Origin: Perognathus longimembris pacificus
Taxonomy: Eukaryota; Chordata; Mammalia; Rodentia; Heteromyidae
Reading direction: 5' to 3'
NCBI RefSeq assembly: GCF_023159225.1
Contig: NC_063166.1
Coordinates: forward strand, 50,207,649-50,271,648
DNA length: 64,000 nt
Positions 10,691 to 21,965 of the stretch are shown here, piece by piece. Under the pieces are notes generated by a model that did not search any database, was not told the DNA's origin, and saw only the letters and a list, made by a program, of their open reading frames with translations. The position numbers and the translations under genes are program-made. The stretch's first letter is position 1. Every line of letters begins with the position of its first letter.

Positions 10691-12599
10691 TCATAGCTTA
10701 CACCTTTCCAATTACACAAAGACTCTTGAGTCTCTCACCTAGATTTTGCCAGTGCCTGCTATAAACATGTATATGATGTAAACCCCTATCTGTTTATAGG
10801 CATCTGATTGTCACTTAGTGGCAAAAGTAAGGGAAATTATTTTTTTAAAAGCATCACTCATTTCTGTGAATACGTTTTGGTGTACAATCCCAATAACTTC
10901 AAATATTTCTGATTTCTACCTTTGATCTTTCCTGAACCCCCAACCCCCTGATAGCATATACGATCTCCTGAGAAAGCATTAAATCAGTTGATCCCTGAGC
11001 CTACTGACCACAAATCTCAGTATTTTTGGAGCAGGATCAATTCCTAATATTCTCTGTAAAGTCTTCACAAATCATAAACAAAACATTCTTGGGAAGACCA
11101 ATTCTCGGTGTTTGATTCTGAAAATATGGTCACCAGACCCTCTCAACTTCTGGAAGCTTTGCTTAGAAATTGTTTAGGAGAATTTGGGGTTGGTGGTGCA
11201 CGGTTTGCCTGAAAATAAATCTAAGTGTCACAGTACTTATTTCCATGTGTCAACCACTCATTCTCTTAAAGCTTTGAGGATCTCTGTGCCTCCTGATTGA
11301 CCCTTGCCCTCCTCCCCACATGCTCACCTGGTTGTGAGTTATTCCTGGGGATTTTCATCACTCCTCATGCCAGCCTGCACCTTGCCATGCAGACCTGCTT
11401 TGTTCTGCTCGGAGCGTTTGTCTTCTCTACCTCTCTTGTGTCACTGGAGTGTTGAGTGACTTCAATGGCTTGTGACCCTTACCACTAAGCTTGGGCAGAA
11501 ATAGTTATACTGGATTTAAAGATTGCCTTTGGTTATATTCCTCCAGACACCAAAGACAGAAACTAAGGCAAGAAAATTTGGGGAGATGATCCCAGACCTG
11601 GATGAATCAGGACTATAGAAGTAAAACAGGGAAGGGATAGAGGCAGATGGGGGATGATAAATGACCAGGTTACCATCTGTGGACATCATTCCCATTGGGG
11701 ACCTCTGGGAGAAGGCATAGAATATGTTTCTAGTGAGAGGCCAGAAAGTTGGATCTTTCATCTAGCACTTCCCATGTGAGATCCGTTGAGTTACTCCTGC
11801 ACGCTTTCAGCAGCTTCTAATGCCTGCCTGTACCCCTAACTTGTGCAAATGAAGTATGCTTCAGTGACTAAAGGAAATCTCAGGTAATCAGCTCCAGGTG
11901 TTCCCCCAATAAGAAGCCCATGGGGTTACATGAAAAGTGAGACCAACAGCACTGACCACAAGGACAAAAATCATCTTAGAAATGGATCCAATGAACTTGT
12001 GCATGGACTAATTCCCTGCCTGAAAAGTTATTCTTTACAGGTGGATTCCCTTCCATCTGAACAAAATGGTCATCTTCACAATAGCTGATCTTCATAGACC
12101 CTTCTGTCTTCTCAGGAAAGTTGCCCTTGTTCCAGGCTCACTTGCTGTGCCTCATGCTAGTGGAAATGTACTTAGGAAACAGTACAAAAGCACAGTGGAT
12201 TTCTGTTGTGGCTGAGCCCTATTTTGGTTCTTCAATAGAGCCAGCCTAAGATATCACCACAACTGTGTGTCATGTGCTAGACAGTTGCTTCTCAACATTT
12301 ATTGGATGTGACAATGTACTAGGTGTGGTCCTACCCCAGGGGGCTTAAAATAGAAATCAACCTCTGTCTTTGATGTATGGTATTTTCCTGTCCTTTCATT
12401 CAGTGGTTCCTTGCTGCAGGTGCTGACATTTTTATTACTCACACATACGTTTCCAGGATGCCATCTCACTATAACAACTTCAAATTTATGCAGGAACTTT
12501 CTTCCAAGGAGGCCAAAGTGCCTCAAAATAAACCTTCTCTATCATCACAGGATCTTAAATGGAAGGAAGTCCCCATGTGAGAAAACATGTTTTCCTCAG
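10691..12599. other. Unassigned unique-looking DNA
   Basis: Nearly 2 kb without a recognised repeat or coding signal. ORFs up to 81 codons (minus 11516-11761) have no family motif. Could hold conserved non-coding elements, which cannot be judged without alignment. Confidence 0.45.
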
Positions 12600-12740
12600 C
12601 CCATTCCATGCAGGCCTCAGTTCTGCATCTGTACAATAGGCCTGAATATAACAGTTAGGCCAACTGTGAGAGTATTAAAGGAGACAACCCATGAGCTGAC
12701 ACAAGGCCAGGATATAGTAACCAAGAATCACAACCATTAT
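12600..12740 (+). repeat. MIR SINE fragment (sense)
   Basis: TCTGCATCTGTACAATAGG followed by TGTGAGAGTATTAAAGGAG and GACACAAGGCCAGGATATAG matches the 3' half of MIR (family: TCATCTGTAAAATGGGG, GTGAGGATTAAATGAG, GTGCCTGGCACATAG). Confidence 0.6.
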
Positions 12741-12953
12741 GTTATAGAAATATCAAAGCTTTTACATGTAGTTTCTCTACAACATAAAATTTGCTCTAAC
12801 ATCTGGAAAGTAAGAAAATTTTACTTCAAGGGCTAGCCAGTGCCTACCATTCTGGGAACTAAGAATTGCACAGAACTTAGAATTTCCCATTGGAACAGTA
12901 ACATCTAATTAGATGAGTAATCAGACATAGTCAGCTATCTAACTATTTATCTA

Positions 12954-12996
12954 CCCATGTATCCATCCATCCATCCATCTATCCATTCATCCATCT
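12954..12996. repeat. (ATCC)n microsatellite
   Basis: Tetranucleotide ATCC/CCAT repeat with few interruptions. Confidence 0.9.
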
Positions 12997-12999
12997 TGC

Positions 13000-13175
13000 C
13001 TTTTTTCTCTCCCTCTCTTTCTCTTTCCACCATGTGATTTAGTGAGGAGCATGCTCTTCTCGTCTTGAAAGTTGGTCACACGACTTGATTTGGCCAGTGG
13101 GATACTGACAGAAGGGATTGAAGTTGGGGCTTTAATTGTTCTGTATGTTTTAGATTGGTCTTCAGGCATGATGAT
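13000..13175 (+). mobile_element. MLT1-like MaLR LTR fragment
   Basis: CCACCATGTGATTTAGTGAG, GAGCATGCTCTTCTCG, ACTTGATTTGGCCAGTGGG and GACAGAAGGGATTGAAG follow the order of the MLT1 LTR body. Incomplete at both ends; no internal retroviral-like sequence nearby. Confidence 0.5.
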
Positions 13176-13269
13176 ACTTGTACTGAGTTAGCACAGTTTT
13201 GCCAAGTCCAGAGAAATTTCAATTACCACTGTCTACTGTCTAATCTGAAACAGGTCATTGTTAACAATA

Positions 13270-13460
13270 AGGTTATGGAATTAGTGACTATTCCCATTTA
13301 CTAGGCTCATACTATGTGCCTAAGCATTGCCTTTAGCTTATTATATGACTGAACTCACATCACAAACATCCAACAACCCTTTGAACAGGTAGTATTAAGT
13401 CCTCAATTTTATATACATAGCAACAAAGGACTGAGAAGGTCAAATAATTTTTCCTAGGTC
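13270..13460 (-). repeat. MIR SINE (antisense)
   Basis: Inverted MIR: CTCATACTATGTGCCTAAGC, CATCCAACAACCCTTTGAAC, GGTAGTATTAAGTCCTCAA and GACTGAGAAGGTCAAATAA. Good colinearity over about 190 bp. Confidence 0.8.
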
Positions 13461-13499
13461 TTTCAAAAAGGATGAATTCACAGTCTAAAACTGTTTCAT

Positions 13500-13709
13500 C
13501 TAGCTAGGCATGGTGGTACATACTTGTAACCTAGCTATTCAAGAGGCAGAGCAAGAGGACCACAAGTTCAAGACTGTGTGATAAAGTAGCCACACAACAA
13601 AGCAACACAAAAATCAAAGGTTTGGGAATAGAGCTCAAGTAGTAGAGCACTGCCTAGAATACAAGCAGCCCTGGATGCAATCCCTAGGATGGCAAAAAAA
13701 AAAAATACA
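13500..13709 (+). repeat. SINE, 7SL-like plus ID-like
   Basis: CTAGCTAGGCATGGTGGTAC opens the 7SL-like part; the ID-like part carries GAGCTCAAGTAGTAGAGCA and CCCTGGATGCAATCCC with an A-tail (13696-13707). More diverged than neighbouring copies. Confidence 0.78.
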
Positions 13710-13792
13710 TTAAATTATACTTTCTTAGTCCAGGGTCCAAGCTGTTCGCCGAAAATATTACCTACAATGCAGAAATTATGCAGAAATTAAGA

Positions 13793-14010
13793 AAAGCTAG
13801 GCACCAATGGCTCATGTTTATAATCCTACCTACTGAAGCTGAAATCTGAGGATCACGTTTTGATGCCAGCCTGATCAAGAAAGTCTGTGTAATTCTTATC
13901 TCCAATTAACCAGCAAAATGCTTGAAAAGGCTCAAGTGGTAGAGCACTAACTAGCCTTGAGCAAAAAAGCTCAGGGACAGTACTCAGGTCCTGAGTTCAA
14001 TCCCTAGGTC
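13793..14010 (+). repeat. Composite SINE, 7SL+ID
   Basis: Near full-length composite: AGGCACCAATGGCTCATG, CTTATCTCCAATTAACCAGC linker, GGCTCAAGTGGTAGAGCAC A-box region, CCTTGAGC, and GAGTTCAATCCC B-box region, running into CCAGCACAC and the following (AC)n. Confidence 0.87.
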
Positions 14011-14122
<112 letters not shown>

Positions 14123-14159
14123 TCTAGAACACAAACCTATTTGTTTCATATTGTGAGAG

Positions 14160-14300
14160 AAGCTCTGACTCTGGCTATAAAATCCACCAGTCCTGAGTTC
14201 TCATCAGTGACTCTCTAGATATGTGGTCTTGGCTAATGGACATCTGTACTTTTCTAAGCCTCAATTTCCTCAACTGTAAATTGGCCTAATGTCGGTCATT
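14160..14300 (+). repeat. MIR SINE (sense)
   Basis: CTCTGACTCTGGCTATAAAA, GATATGTGGTCTTGGC, CTAAGCCTCAATTTCCTCAA and CTGTAAATTGGCCTAATG follow the MIR core in sense order. Confidence 0.8.
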
Positions 14301-14429
14301 TCCTGCTAGTGCTATATTATCAGAGTGAAGCAGCACTCACACAAATTGATACTCAGTCTTGAATGATGCTGTCTCTCAGTTAACAGCCAGGCTGGAGGCA
14401 GGCTCCTAGAAAGTAGCCATCATTCTAAT

Positions 14430-14431
<2 letters not shown>

Positions 14432-14491
<60 letters not shown>
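14432..14491. repeat. (CT)n microsatellite at antisense SINE tail
   Basis: About 30 uninterrupted CT units; on the SINE's strand this is a (GA)n 3' tail. Confidence 0.97.
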
Positions 14492-14494
<3 letters not shown>

Positions 14495-14723
14495 CTAGGG
14501 CTTAAACTCGGGGCCTGAATGCTGTCCCTGAGTTTTTTTGCTCAAGGCTAGCAGTCTACCACTTAGAGCCACAGTGCCACTTCAAGCTTTTGCCGAGGAG
14601 TTTATCAGAGATAAGAGTCTCATGGTTGGTCTTTCCTGCCCAGTCTAGCTTCAAACCACTAACCTCAGATCATAGTCTCCTGAGTAGCTAGGATTACAGG
14701 CATGAGCCACTGGCACCCAGCTT
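14492..14723 (-). repeat. Composite SINE (antisense), with short TSD
   Basis: Inverted right monomer (GGGCTTAAACTCGGGGCCTG, CCACTTAGAGCCACAG) followed by the inverted 7SL part (CCTGAGTAGCTAGGATTACA, GGCATGAGCCACTGG). ATGATCTCT at 14428-14436 and 14725-14733 is a likely target duplication bracketing SINE plus (CT)n tail. Confidence 0.87.
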
Positions 14724-14733
14724 GATGATCTCT

Positions 14734-17274
14734 TTTTGAAGAACAAAAAGGGAAGGACAAACAGCAAAGGACCTGGGTGTCAAATTTTTTCCTCCCTTAT
14801 GCTTTAGTCCTGGAGTAGCTCTGACGACAAGGACAAAGCTACCCTTTGTCCCGTTGCTGTTAAAGTTGGCTCTGGTGGGAAGTGTGGTGTTGAAATTGAG
14901 TTTGTATTTTAAGAGAGAGGCCAAATGTTTGGCCTCCTGACATCATTCCCCTGTTGCTTGCCCAAGAGTTTAGAAAAACTGAGGCTGCTAAGTAGGGGTA
15001 AGGCAAGCAGCACTGAGCCCAAGTCACTTTGGTATGGCTTCCAGCAGCTGAATGGGTGGCCTCTGTTCAGGACAACTGCTTCCAGATAACATGAGGACAT
15101 GTGTGACTTTCCAAAAATGTAAAATTATCATTCATTTGAGTGCCAACTTCCAAAGTGGCACAGCCTTTCTTTCTCAGCCTTCCAACCTATCCTTGCTGGA
15201 TATGTCACCACATGTCTACTCAGTGCAGTTGATGATGAGAATTCTTTTGCTCCAGAACTCAAATACATGTTGAAACATGGACTTTGCAGGCTATTCTGAC
15301 CAAAGCCATATTCTCTCGGGATATCTCCCTGGTGTCTCGCATGGTGAAGGAAGCTCTTTATACCACACGAAAGGAATACCCAGTGTTGTGTTCCAATTTT
15401 AAGCAGCTTGTAAATTAGACCAGAACTTGAGGACTAACCTTGAAATAATATTGCATCTCACCCCAGTGCCCTTTCTGAGGTCACAAACTAGGGCTAACAT
15501 ATGAAAACAGGGTAGAGTCTATAAATTATTATTAACTCTTTGATTTTCCTTTGAGTGGCTAAGACGATGAAGTGGAATGGTTCAGCTCAGAATCTTGAAG
15601 CAGCAACTTGGCTTGCTTGCTAAGGCTTTAACCCTTCAGCCCCAGTTCATCAAGAAGCCCATAAAAAACCCCCATGAGCACCCTTCAACTGCTGCCTTTG
15701 ACTCCCCTAATGAACCCAGATATGTCCATGGCGAAGTATGATTTATGGGGAAAGGAATTCCAGTATCTGTCATTTCGTCTTTGCTGTAATCAGGGATCAT
15801 AGTTGACAATTTTATAAAACACTCTTGGTATACCAGCAAGGCAAACCACTTCTGAAGGGGGTCGTCTTCAGATTGTCCAGTACTTCGGTGGAACTTTCCT
15901 TTGTAAAAAAAAAAATTTTTTTTAACTCATACAAAACCAGGCTGTATATATATAACATAATGTCACTCCTGCTCTTAATATGTCATTTTCTAGAATCAAT
16001 GAAGCAAATTTTATTGAGTGGGGTCTGATGACCCACACATTTTTTAAATGAGGAGATCTTTTTTGAACCAAAATACAGGAGAAACACACACAAACTAAGT
16101 TCAGATGGTGAATTCTGACCTCTACTGATCCGAGATTGATAGGGGGGAAAAAAGCTTTTTTCCATCTAAAGTTTAATAACATTCATGTTCCCATTACTTC
16201 TGTGACTGTTTCCAAGTAAATTCTCAATCCTCATTTCTCAGTATTTGGACGTCATTCCTATGGCTACAAAGAAACCGTTCTTATTACTATGAATAAAGTA
16301 TTACACATCCTGAACTTTCTAAATACTGTGATGAAAATTGTAGCATGCTTTGGAATTCCATAATGGAATCATTTAACAAACAGAAGCCACACATTAAGGA
16401 TCAATAAATCTTTAGCTCTCCAGCCCTAGCTTTTACAATTCAATTTTCACTTTTTTTAAATCATGAAAAGGACAAAAGTTGAAAGGGAAATACTTTCTCT
16501 AATGGCACTGATAAAGAGAAATGTTATAAAATCTGCTCTCCTGAGATATAAGACCAGATCAACCTGATTGTTAAAAACAATAAGTCTTGGTATATCACTG
16601 AAATGACCTCAATATGCCTTGTGTGAATAAGCTAGCAACTTCCCCTCCATCCCTATTGATCTTTGCCTTATTTACCCAGCCAACCTGTCCATGTTTTGAT
16701 AGACCAAAACATACCACTTAGGGTAATTAATGATCAATAATGAGAAATACACCCACTTCCACTTACATTTGTTTTCTTTATATAACAACCCTTTCATTCC
16801 AGCCTCCTGGCAGGTAGATACTGCATCAAAAAGGTCTCAGTGGCTGGTGATCTCATATCACCCAGGTAACGGGGAAGATCCAGTGGACAGAAGTGAAAGG
16901 TGCCATCTTACTTCCTTGATTGGTTATCTGTGTTGTCTGATGTATTGCACTTCATGTGTGCCCAATTTAGTAGATTTATGGAATATGCATTCTGGTTTTA
17001 AGACCTTACCACTTAAAAAAAAGGCTAAATAGCTTTAAGAGAAGAAAGGAATTGCATTGTTCAAAGTTAACACAAGCAATAGAGGCAAAGAACAGGTAGA
17101 AATCAGGGTAACCTCTCTCCTAAGCAAAGGAAAATTGAAGATCTGTTTGAAAAGCCAAAAATGTTTAATTGTTGAGAACCTTTCTCTTAGTCAGGAAAAT
17201 GACTCTTGAGATGCCAACTTTTATCCATATTGAGCCATAAAATATGCAAGACTTTTTTAATGTACTTTCCTTAG
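14734..17274. other. Unassigned unique-looking DNA (2.5 kb)
   Basis: I recognise no repeat, RNA gene or exon. The longest ORF is 100 codons (16730-17032), without motif. This is one of the larger repeat-poor stretches of the window. Confidence 0.45.
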
Positions 17275-17580
17275 TTAGGCATGGTGGCTTACGTCTATAA
17301 TCTTAGCTATCCAAGAGGCTAAGATTGAGAGGATGTATGTTCAAGTCCAGCTTAGGCAAAAAGTTCACTAGACTCAATCTCAATCAATAAAAGCTGGCAT
17401 GGTGGCCCTTGTCTGTGCCACTTGTTTATATGATCAGCGTAAAAATAGGAAGCTTACAATTAAAGCTAGCCTGGGTGAAAAGTAGTATCCTATTTGAAAA
17501 AAAATAACCAAAGCAAAAAGAACTGTGTGGCTTGAGTGATAGAGCACATACATAGCAGGACCCCAGTACAACCCCAGTGG
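17275..17580 (+). repeat. Trimeric SINE: 7SL-like, 7SL-like, ID-like
   Basis: The first 7SL-like unit (17275-17391) opens GTTAGGCATGGTGGCTTACG. A second (17392-17515) restarts with AGCTGGCATGGTGGCCCTTG and contains GCTAGCCTGGGTGAAAAG. An ID-like unit (17521-17580) has GGCTTGAGTGATAGAGCAC and ends CAACCCCAG. Shares its plan with copies at 33947 and 40685. Degenerate, so older than the dimers. Confidence 0.72.
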
Positions 17581-18970
17581 GAGGGGAACTTAAAGTACCC
17601 TGAGTGATTGAATTGTCTTGGACAAATCCATTCCTTTTTCTGGTGCTTTGTTTCTCCATCCATGAAGCAAGGGGCTGGATTATGTAATTGGCGATTTAAA
17701 GATGAACCTGAGTTGAGAAACTTTATATGATTTTTACTTGAAGATCTTTTTTAAAAAATCTCTCCTGTTTGTAGGGAAAGTCCTTTTCTAAAAGGTTACT
17801 TCTCTCCAGCAAGGCTAAAAAGACAGAGTAAGTCCTCTCTCCCTGACTCATAGCAAATGACAGGACTGTCCTGAGAAGCCCCTTCCTCTGCCCTTTGCCG
17901 GCATACTAAATGGATCCTTGTGAGTGGGATGGATTGCAAGAAAAAGGCATATTGTATACTTGCATCATAAATTTTATAGAACTGCTTCATGAAAAATAAC
18001 TTTGAGCCCAAGAACTCCAGTAGAAAAATGTCTAACCTGTCTTCAAACTTGGGCACTTTGAGAAGTCTGCATTCCAGCAGGTTGAGATTCAGGTTGTATA
18101 TCTTAGTGCTTCAGTTGACTATATTTGGCTAGAAACCCAAATGCCTGCTTTCTGGCAAGCTGCACTGAATTCATAGGTGTGAGCTCTTAACTGAGCTGTG
18201 TCAAATTGCCATCAAACATATGGGGCCAGTTCCTCCTGTTCTCTAATAAATAACAAGTAGTTCAATTTATTAGATGAGTGTTAATATTCCACATCCGGAA
18301 AACCAAGAATTTAAAGAGCAATAAGTACTTCTGAAGAAACGAACTCAAAACTAACTCAGTCTGAAGTAGGTAGGGATGAGTTATAGGCAACTTACAACTT
18401 TTTACCTCTTTATGTTGTATGGTGTCTATGAACATTGAAAGAAGATTGTGTTTCTTTAAGGGTCTTCAGTATATAGTAAGTCCTTTGCCCTTAGGTTTCT
18501 CTCCAAAGCATACCTTGGGGCAGGTCTTGGATGGAGGAACTTATTTGAGGAGTGACCCCATGAAGAACTGTGGGGAGGATAGAAGGGATGAAAAGGAAGT
18601 CCATAATGAGCAAATCAGCATTATGGCTAAATGGGCTTCATCCCCACTGTGTGTGGACAGTCAGAAACTCATAATGAAGACTCTGCCACACTGTCCCCTG
18701 GGAAGGGAGTAAGGTAGGAGTGTGCTTAATAATGGCCACCTTGCTGATTGAGAAGTGGCTCAGGCAGCATGCTTACACTGAGAAGAAACTTCTGGCCTGC
18801 TCAATTAGAGAGTTAACAGTCCTCCCTTCTTTGCTCAGAGGATGCCTCCAGGAAGAAGATAGGGGAATATGTTCCAAATACATTCTGTAATGAGCACGGG
18901 ACACTGAAAACATGGGTTTCATTCTAAAAGACAAGTGGCATTATGATCTCACTTGACTTAAGCTATGAAT
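17581..18970. other. Unassigned unique-looking DNA
   Basis: No gene or named repeat recognised. The 97-codon plus ORF (18419-18712) has no recognisable domain. Confidence 0.45.
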
Positions 18971-19045
18971 GTGCTTATGCATGTACATATATGTATACAT
19001 AGGTGCATATGTATATATGAACATGCATACACACACATATGGTGT
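18971..19045. repeat. Alternating purine-pyrimidine low-complexity (TATG/CA-rich)
   Basis: Interrupted ATGTATAC/ACACAT dinucleotide-like sequence. Confidence 0.75.
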
Positions 19046-19061
19046 TCTTTTCCTGGTACAA

Positions 19062-19142
19062 GGTAGTTTTTTTTCTTATTTATTGTCAAAGTGATGTACA
19101 GAGGTTACAGTTTCATACGTTAGGCATTGGATACATTTCTTA
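19062..19142 (-). mobile_element. L1 3'-end fragment (antisense)
   Basis: Reverse complement of the recurring L1 terminus: TTTATTGTCAAAGTGATGTA, CAGAGGTTACAGTTTCATA, CGTTAGGCATTGGATACATT. Compare sense copies at 22410 and 42598. Severely 5'-truncated. Confidence 0.82.
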
Positions 19143-19149
19143 AATCAAT

Positions 19150-19306
19150 ACCTAGCTCTTGACAAACTGGCACTCACCCACTTGAGGGCACACCTCCAGT
19201 CTGACATTTTGCTTCCCTTGGAGATGAAGTCTTAGCATCTTTTCTGCCCTGGTTTGAGAACCAAAGAGGAGCTAGGATTATAAGTGTGGGCCACTGATGA
19301 CTGGCT
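19150..19306 (-). repeat. Diverged composite SINE (antisense)
   Basis: CACCCACTTGAGGGCACACC is the inverted ID-like part; GAGGAGCTAGGATTATAAGT and GGGCCACTGATGACTGGCT are the inverted 7SL start. Lies against the antisense L1 end. Confidence 0.65.
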
Positions 19307-19836
19307 CAAGCTACATTTTTCAGACTTAAAGTTCTACCAAAGAAACTTCTTTTCCTCTTCCTGTAATAGACTGTACTGGAATTTGATACCATCTGCCTGA
19401 GGATAACAAACATGGTCACACAAACTTTTCCTTCAAGACTTCTACAGAATCACCTAATCCCTTCCTGCTGAACCCAGGGAAAGACCCTCTGAGACAGAAT
19501 CAGACCAGAGATATAGTAAAAGAGGTTAAGAAGTGAGAAAAAACATGACCATTCTCTTCTGAAAGGCTTGGCTTCACTGGAAGCAGTCATCTGAACTGAG
19601 CTAAGACAAAGGCTTCAGGACATGCCTCTCCAGTGGAGCTCACTGTGATAGATCCAGCACACTATTCTTGGTTTGTGAAGTGTTGAGTTGGACTTCAGCT
19701 GCTTTTTCATGACCTTCATGGAAGGAACAGAGCACTCAGACATACACATGACCATGATCAGGAAACTCAAGGAAACCTTGGTCTCAGCCACCTTTTGAAG
19801 CTGTAGCCATTCAGCTTACAAAAGAAACAAACCATT
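19307..19836. other. Unassigned DNA
   Basis: No recognised gene, RNA or repeat. Confidence 0.45.
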
Positions 19837-19850
19837 AAAAGTAGGGGAGA

Positions 19851-20063
19851 GGGGCTGGGAATATGGCCTAGTGGCAAGAGTGCTTGCCTCCTACACATGA
19901 AGCTCTCGGTTCGATTCCCCAGCACCACATATATGGAAAACGGCCAAAAGGGGCACTGTGGCTCAGGTGGCAGAGTGCTAGCCTTGAGCGGGAAGAAGCC
20001 AGGGACAGTGCTCAGGCCCTGAGTCCAAGGCCCAGGACTGGCCAAAAAAAAAAAAAAAAAAAA
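19851..20063 (+). repeat. ID-ID dimeric SINE, young copy with perfect TSD
   Basis: Left monomer with TGGCCTAGTGGCAAGAGTGC and GGTTCGATTCCCC, right monomer with GGCACTGTGGCTCAGGTGG and CTGAGTCCAAGGCCCAGG, A-tail 20044-20063. The direct repeat AAAAGTAGGGGAGA occurs at 19837-19850 and 20060-20073. Very similar to the copy at 1544; both monomers keep pol III box-like motifs. Confidence 0.94.
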
Positions 20064-20073
20064 GTAGGGGAGA

Positions 20074-21329
20074 GCCTTAGGTAAACGTTGAAGGGTCCTG
20101 AATATACCTGCTTTCAGTGTTCTGTGCTTCTTACAGCTGTATGTAGAATATATTCTAGCATCTTCTTTCTGGTGGGATACTCTAACCACAGAAGGGAGCA
20201 CTGTTAGCTTTCTAACTGAGCAGCCCAGAAATCCTTAGCAGTGTAAGCACCCTGTATATACTCCAAGCCAGCCTCCCAAGTATAAAGGGAAAGAAGAAAG
20301 ATGTTGAGCTCTGCTTTTTTTTTTTTTTGTCTTCACTGTCTGGACAGTAAACAAATCATGAACCATGGCAGTGCAGGGCCAGTAGAAATCTCTAGGAACG
20401 AAAAAATGTCAGGGTTCAAGGCAGCAGGGAGAGAGAAACAGTGGCCACCCATGACCGGTGAGGGTTGATGGGCACTAGAGAACTGTGTCCAATAGGAATT
20501 CTCCAGATAGAGGAGGAAGAGGAGAAGAGCCATCCTGACAGTGGCAAGCAGAGCTATGTGGACCTGAAAGTACATGGAAGTTTTAGGAAAACAGACCCAG
20601 TGGCTGCTGAAAAAGTATCCACATGTTTGTAAGAGTATTAAGTGGGCACACTCTATTTTAATAATTTTAAAAATTCCCAGTTCAGTTCATTATCTATAGA
20701 ATGATATATAGTTCACATCTCTTTATAGCATTCTCTTCACTCTACTAATATAGGTTGACAATTACTTTGTTTTACATTTTATTATTGTCAAATTCAATGA
20801 TGAAGTTCTACTTCCCTACACTCTTAATCATGCCTCAAATTCATTGTCCTCTTGTGTACCCCCCACATCCCAAGTGTTTAGCAAGACTTCCTGGATACTT
20901 AGAATTAAGATGACTTCCTAGCCTCACTCCCTGCTAGGGGGAAGTGGGCAGATGAGAGTTCAGGTCCATGAGATGGGAGACAAAGGTTTCATTCCAGGAA
21001 CCTTCCTAGATGATTCCCTAGAAGGTATGCTTTCTTCTTTACCCTAGTAGAGAACTCAGGTATCAAGGCTTCCATTCCCAAGTGGAGGATGTTCCCCAGC
21101 TACCAAGTCTGATAAAGCTCTTGGGTTTTATTTGAAGCATACCATCCTTGCCCAGGCTTCACAAATGATTTATTTTGGTTCATTTCTCTCTGTTGCATCT
21201 GGGCCTTGTGTGCTGAGGCAGACCATCACTGCAAGAACCATGTGAAGGAGAAAAGTGGATACATGAACGTGGACAGGAGGTAGAGAGAGAAGGGCCCAGA
21301 GACAAGATACACTCAACAAAAATTAGCAG
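20074..21329. other. Unassigned DNA with one poly-T run
   Basis: A 14-T run at about 20315-20328 precedes anonymous sequence containing an 80-codon minus ORF (20333-20575). I found neither an inverted AATAAA signal nor a flanking duplication, so a retrocopy is not supported. No other feature. Confidence 0.4.
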
Positions 21330-21593
21330 TACCCAGCACCAGTGACTCATGCCTATAACTTATAGTAGCTAAGATTTAGTTACTCAGGAGGCTGAGATCT
21401 GCGGATAGCAGTTCAAAACCAGCTTGGGCGGAAAAGTTCATGAGATTATTAACTCCATTGATCTAGGGGGAAAAAAGCCAGAAATGGAACTGTGGCTCAC
21501 GAGGTAACACACAAACTTGGTGGGGGCGGGGGGGGGGAATCTGAAGGACAATATTCATCCCTGAGTTCAAGCTTCAGTACCAGCACCCCTATA
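21330..21593 (+). repeat. Composite SINE, 7SL+ID, with internal G-run
   Basis: ACCCAGCACCAGTGACTCAT start, GTTACTCAGGAGGCTGAGAT 7SL core (with a small partial duplication around TAGCTAAGATTTAGTTACTC), AACTGTGGCTCACGAGG right-part start, an expanded G-run (21522-21538) and GAGTTCAAGCTTCAGTACC. Confidence 0.83.
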
Positions 21594-21612
21594 ACAACAA
21601 CAACACATACAC

Positions 21613-21644
<32 letters not shown>
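21594..21644. repeat. (AAC)n/(CA)n microsatellite at SINE tail
   Basis: Short AAC repeats passing into pure CA repeats immediately after the SINE. Confidence 0.95.
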
Positions 21645-21647
<3 letters not shown>

Positions 21648-21819
21648 GCTGCTACACCCTCTTTTAATATTCATCTTTTTGCCACAACTAAGACCACGAG
21701 AGCAAATTTGTAATCCCAAATGCCTAGCAGAGCCTTTCATGATGAATTAATGACTGAGTGCAGGAGGGAGGTTCACCACAGCAAGCCATAGGGTAAACTT
21801 TACCAGCTATAGTGGGTTA

Positions 21820-21965
21820 ATTTTTAGCTGATGGGAAGTCTGAGGTTCACAGAAGCACAGCCCACCTTGGCCAAAGTCATCCAAGCAATAAACAGCAACA
21901 CTCAGATGCAAATCTAAGCCACTCCAAAGCCCATGTTCCCTCCATGACAGCCCACTGCCTGCTTT
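21820..21965 (-). repeat. MIR SINE (antisense)
   Basis: TCTGAGGTTCACAGAAGC, CCTTGGCCAAAGTCATCC, CAGCAACACTCAGATGCAAA and CCACTCCAAAGCCCATGTT follow the inverted 5' half of MIR. Confidence 0.72.

Noticed and set aside
12411..12836. 141-codon plus ORF
   Set aside because: Enters a MIR relic, overlaps other frames on both strands and has no recognisable domain.
19767..20201. 144-codon minus ORF
   Set aside because: Runs through the antisense of the ID-ID dimeric SINE; the same peptide-like stretch recurs at other dimer copies (around 1597-1815 and 36738-36971).
20315..20600. T-run as the inverted tail of a retrocopy
   Set aside because: No inverted polyadenylation signal next to it and no target duplication seen.
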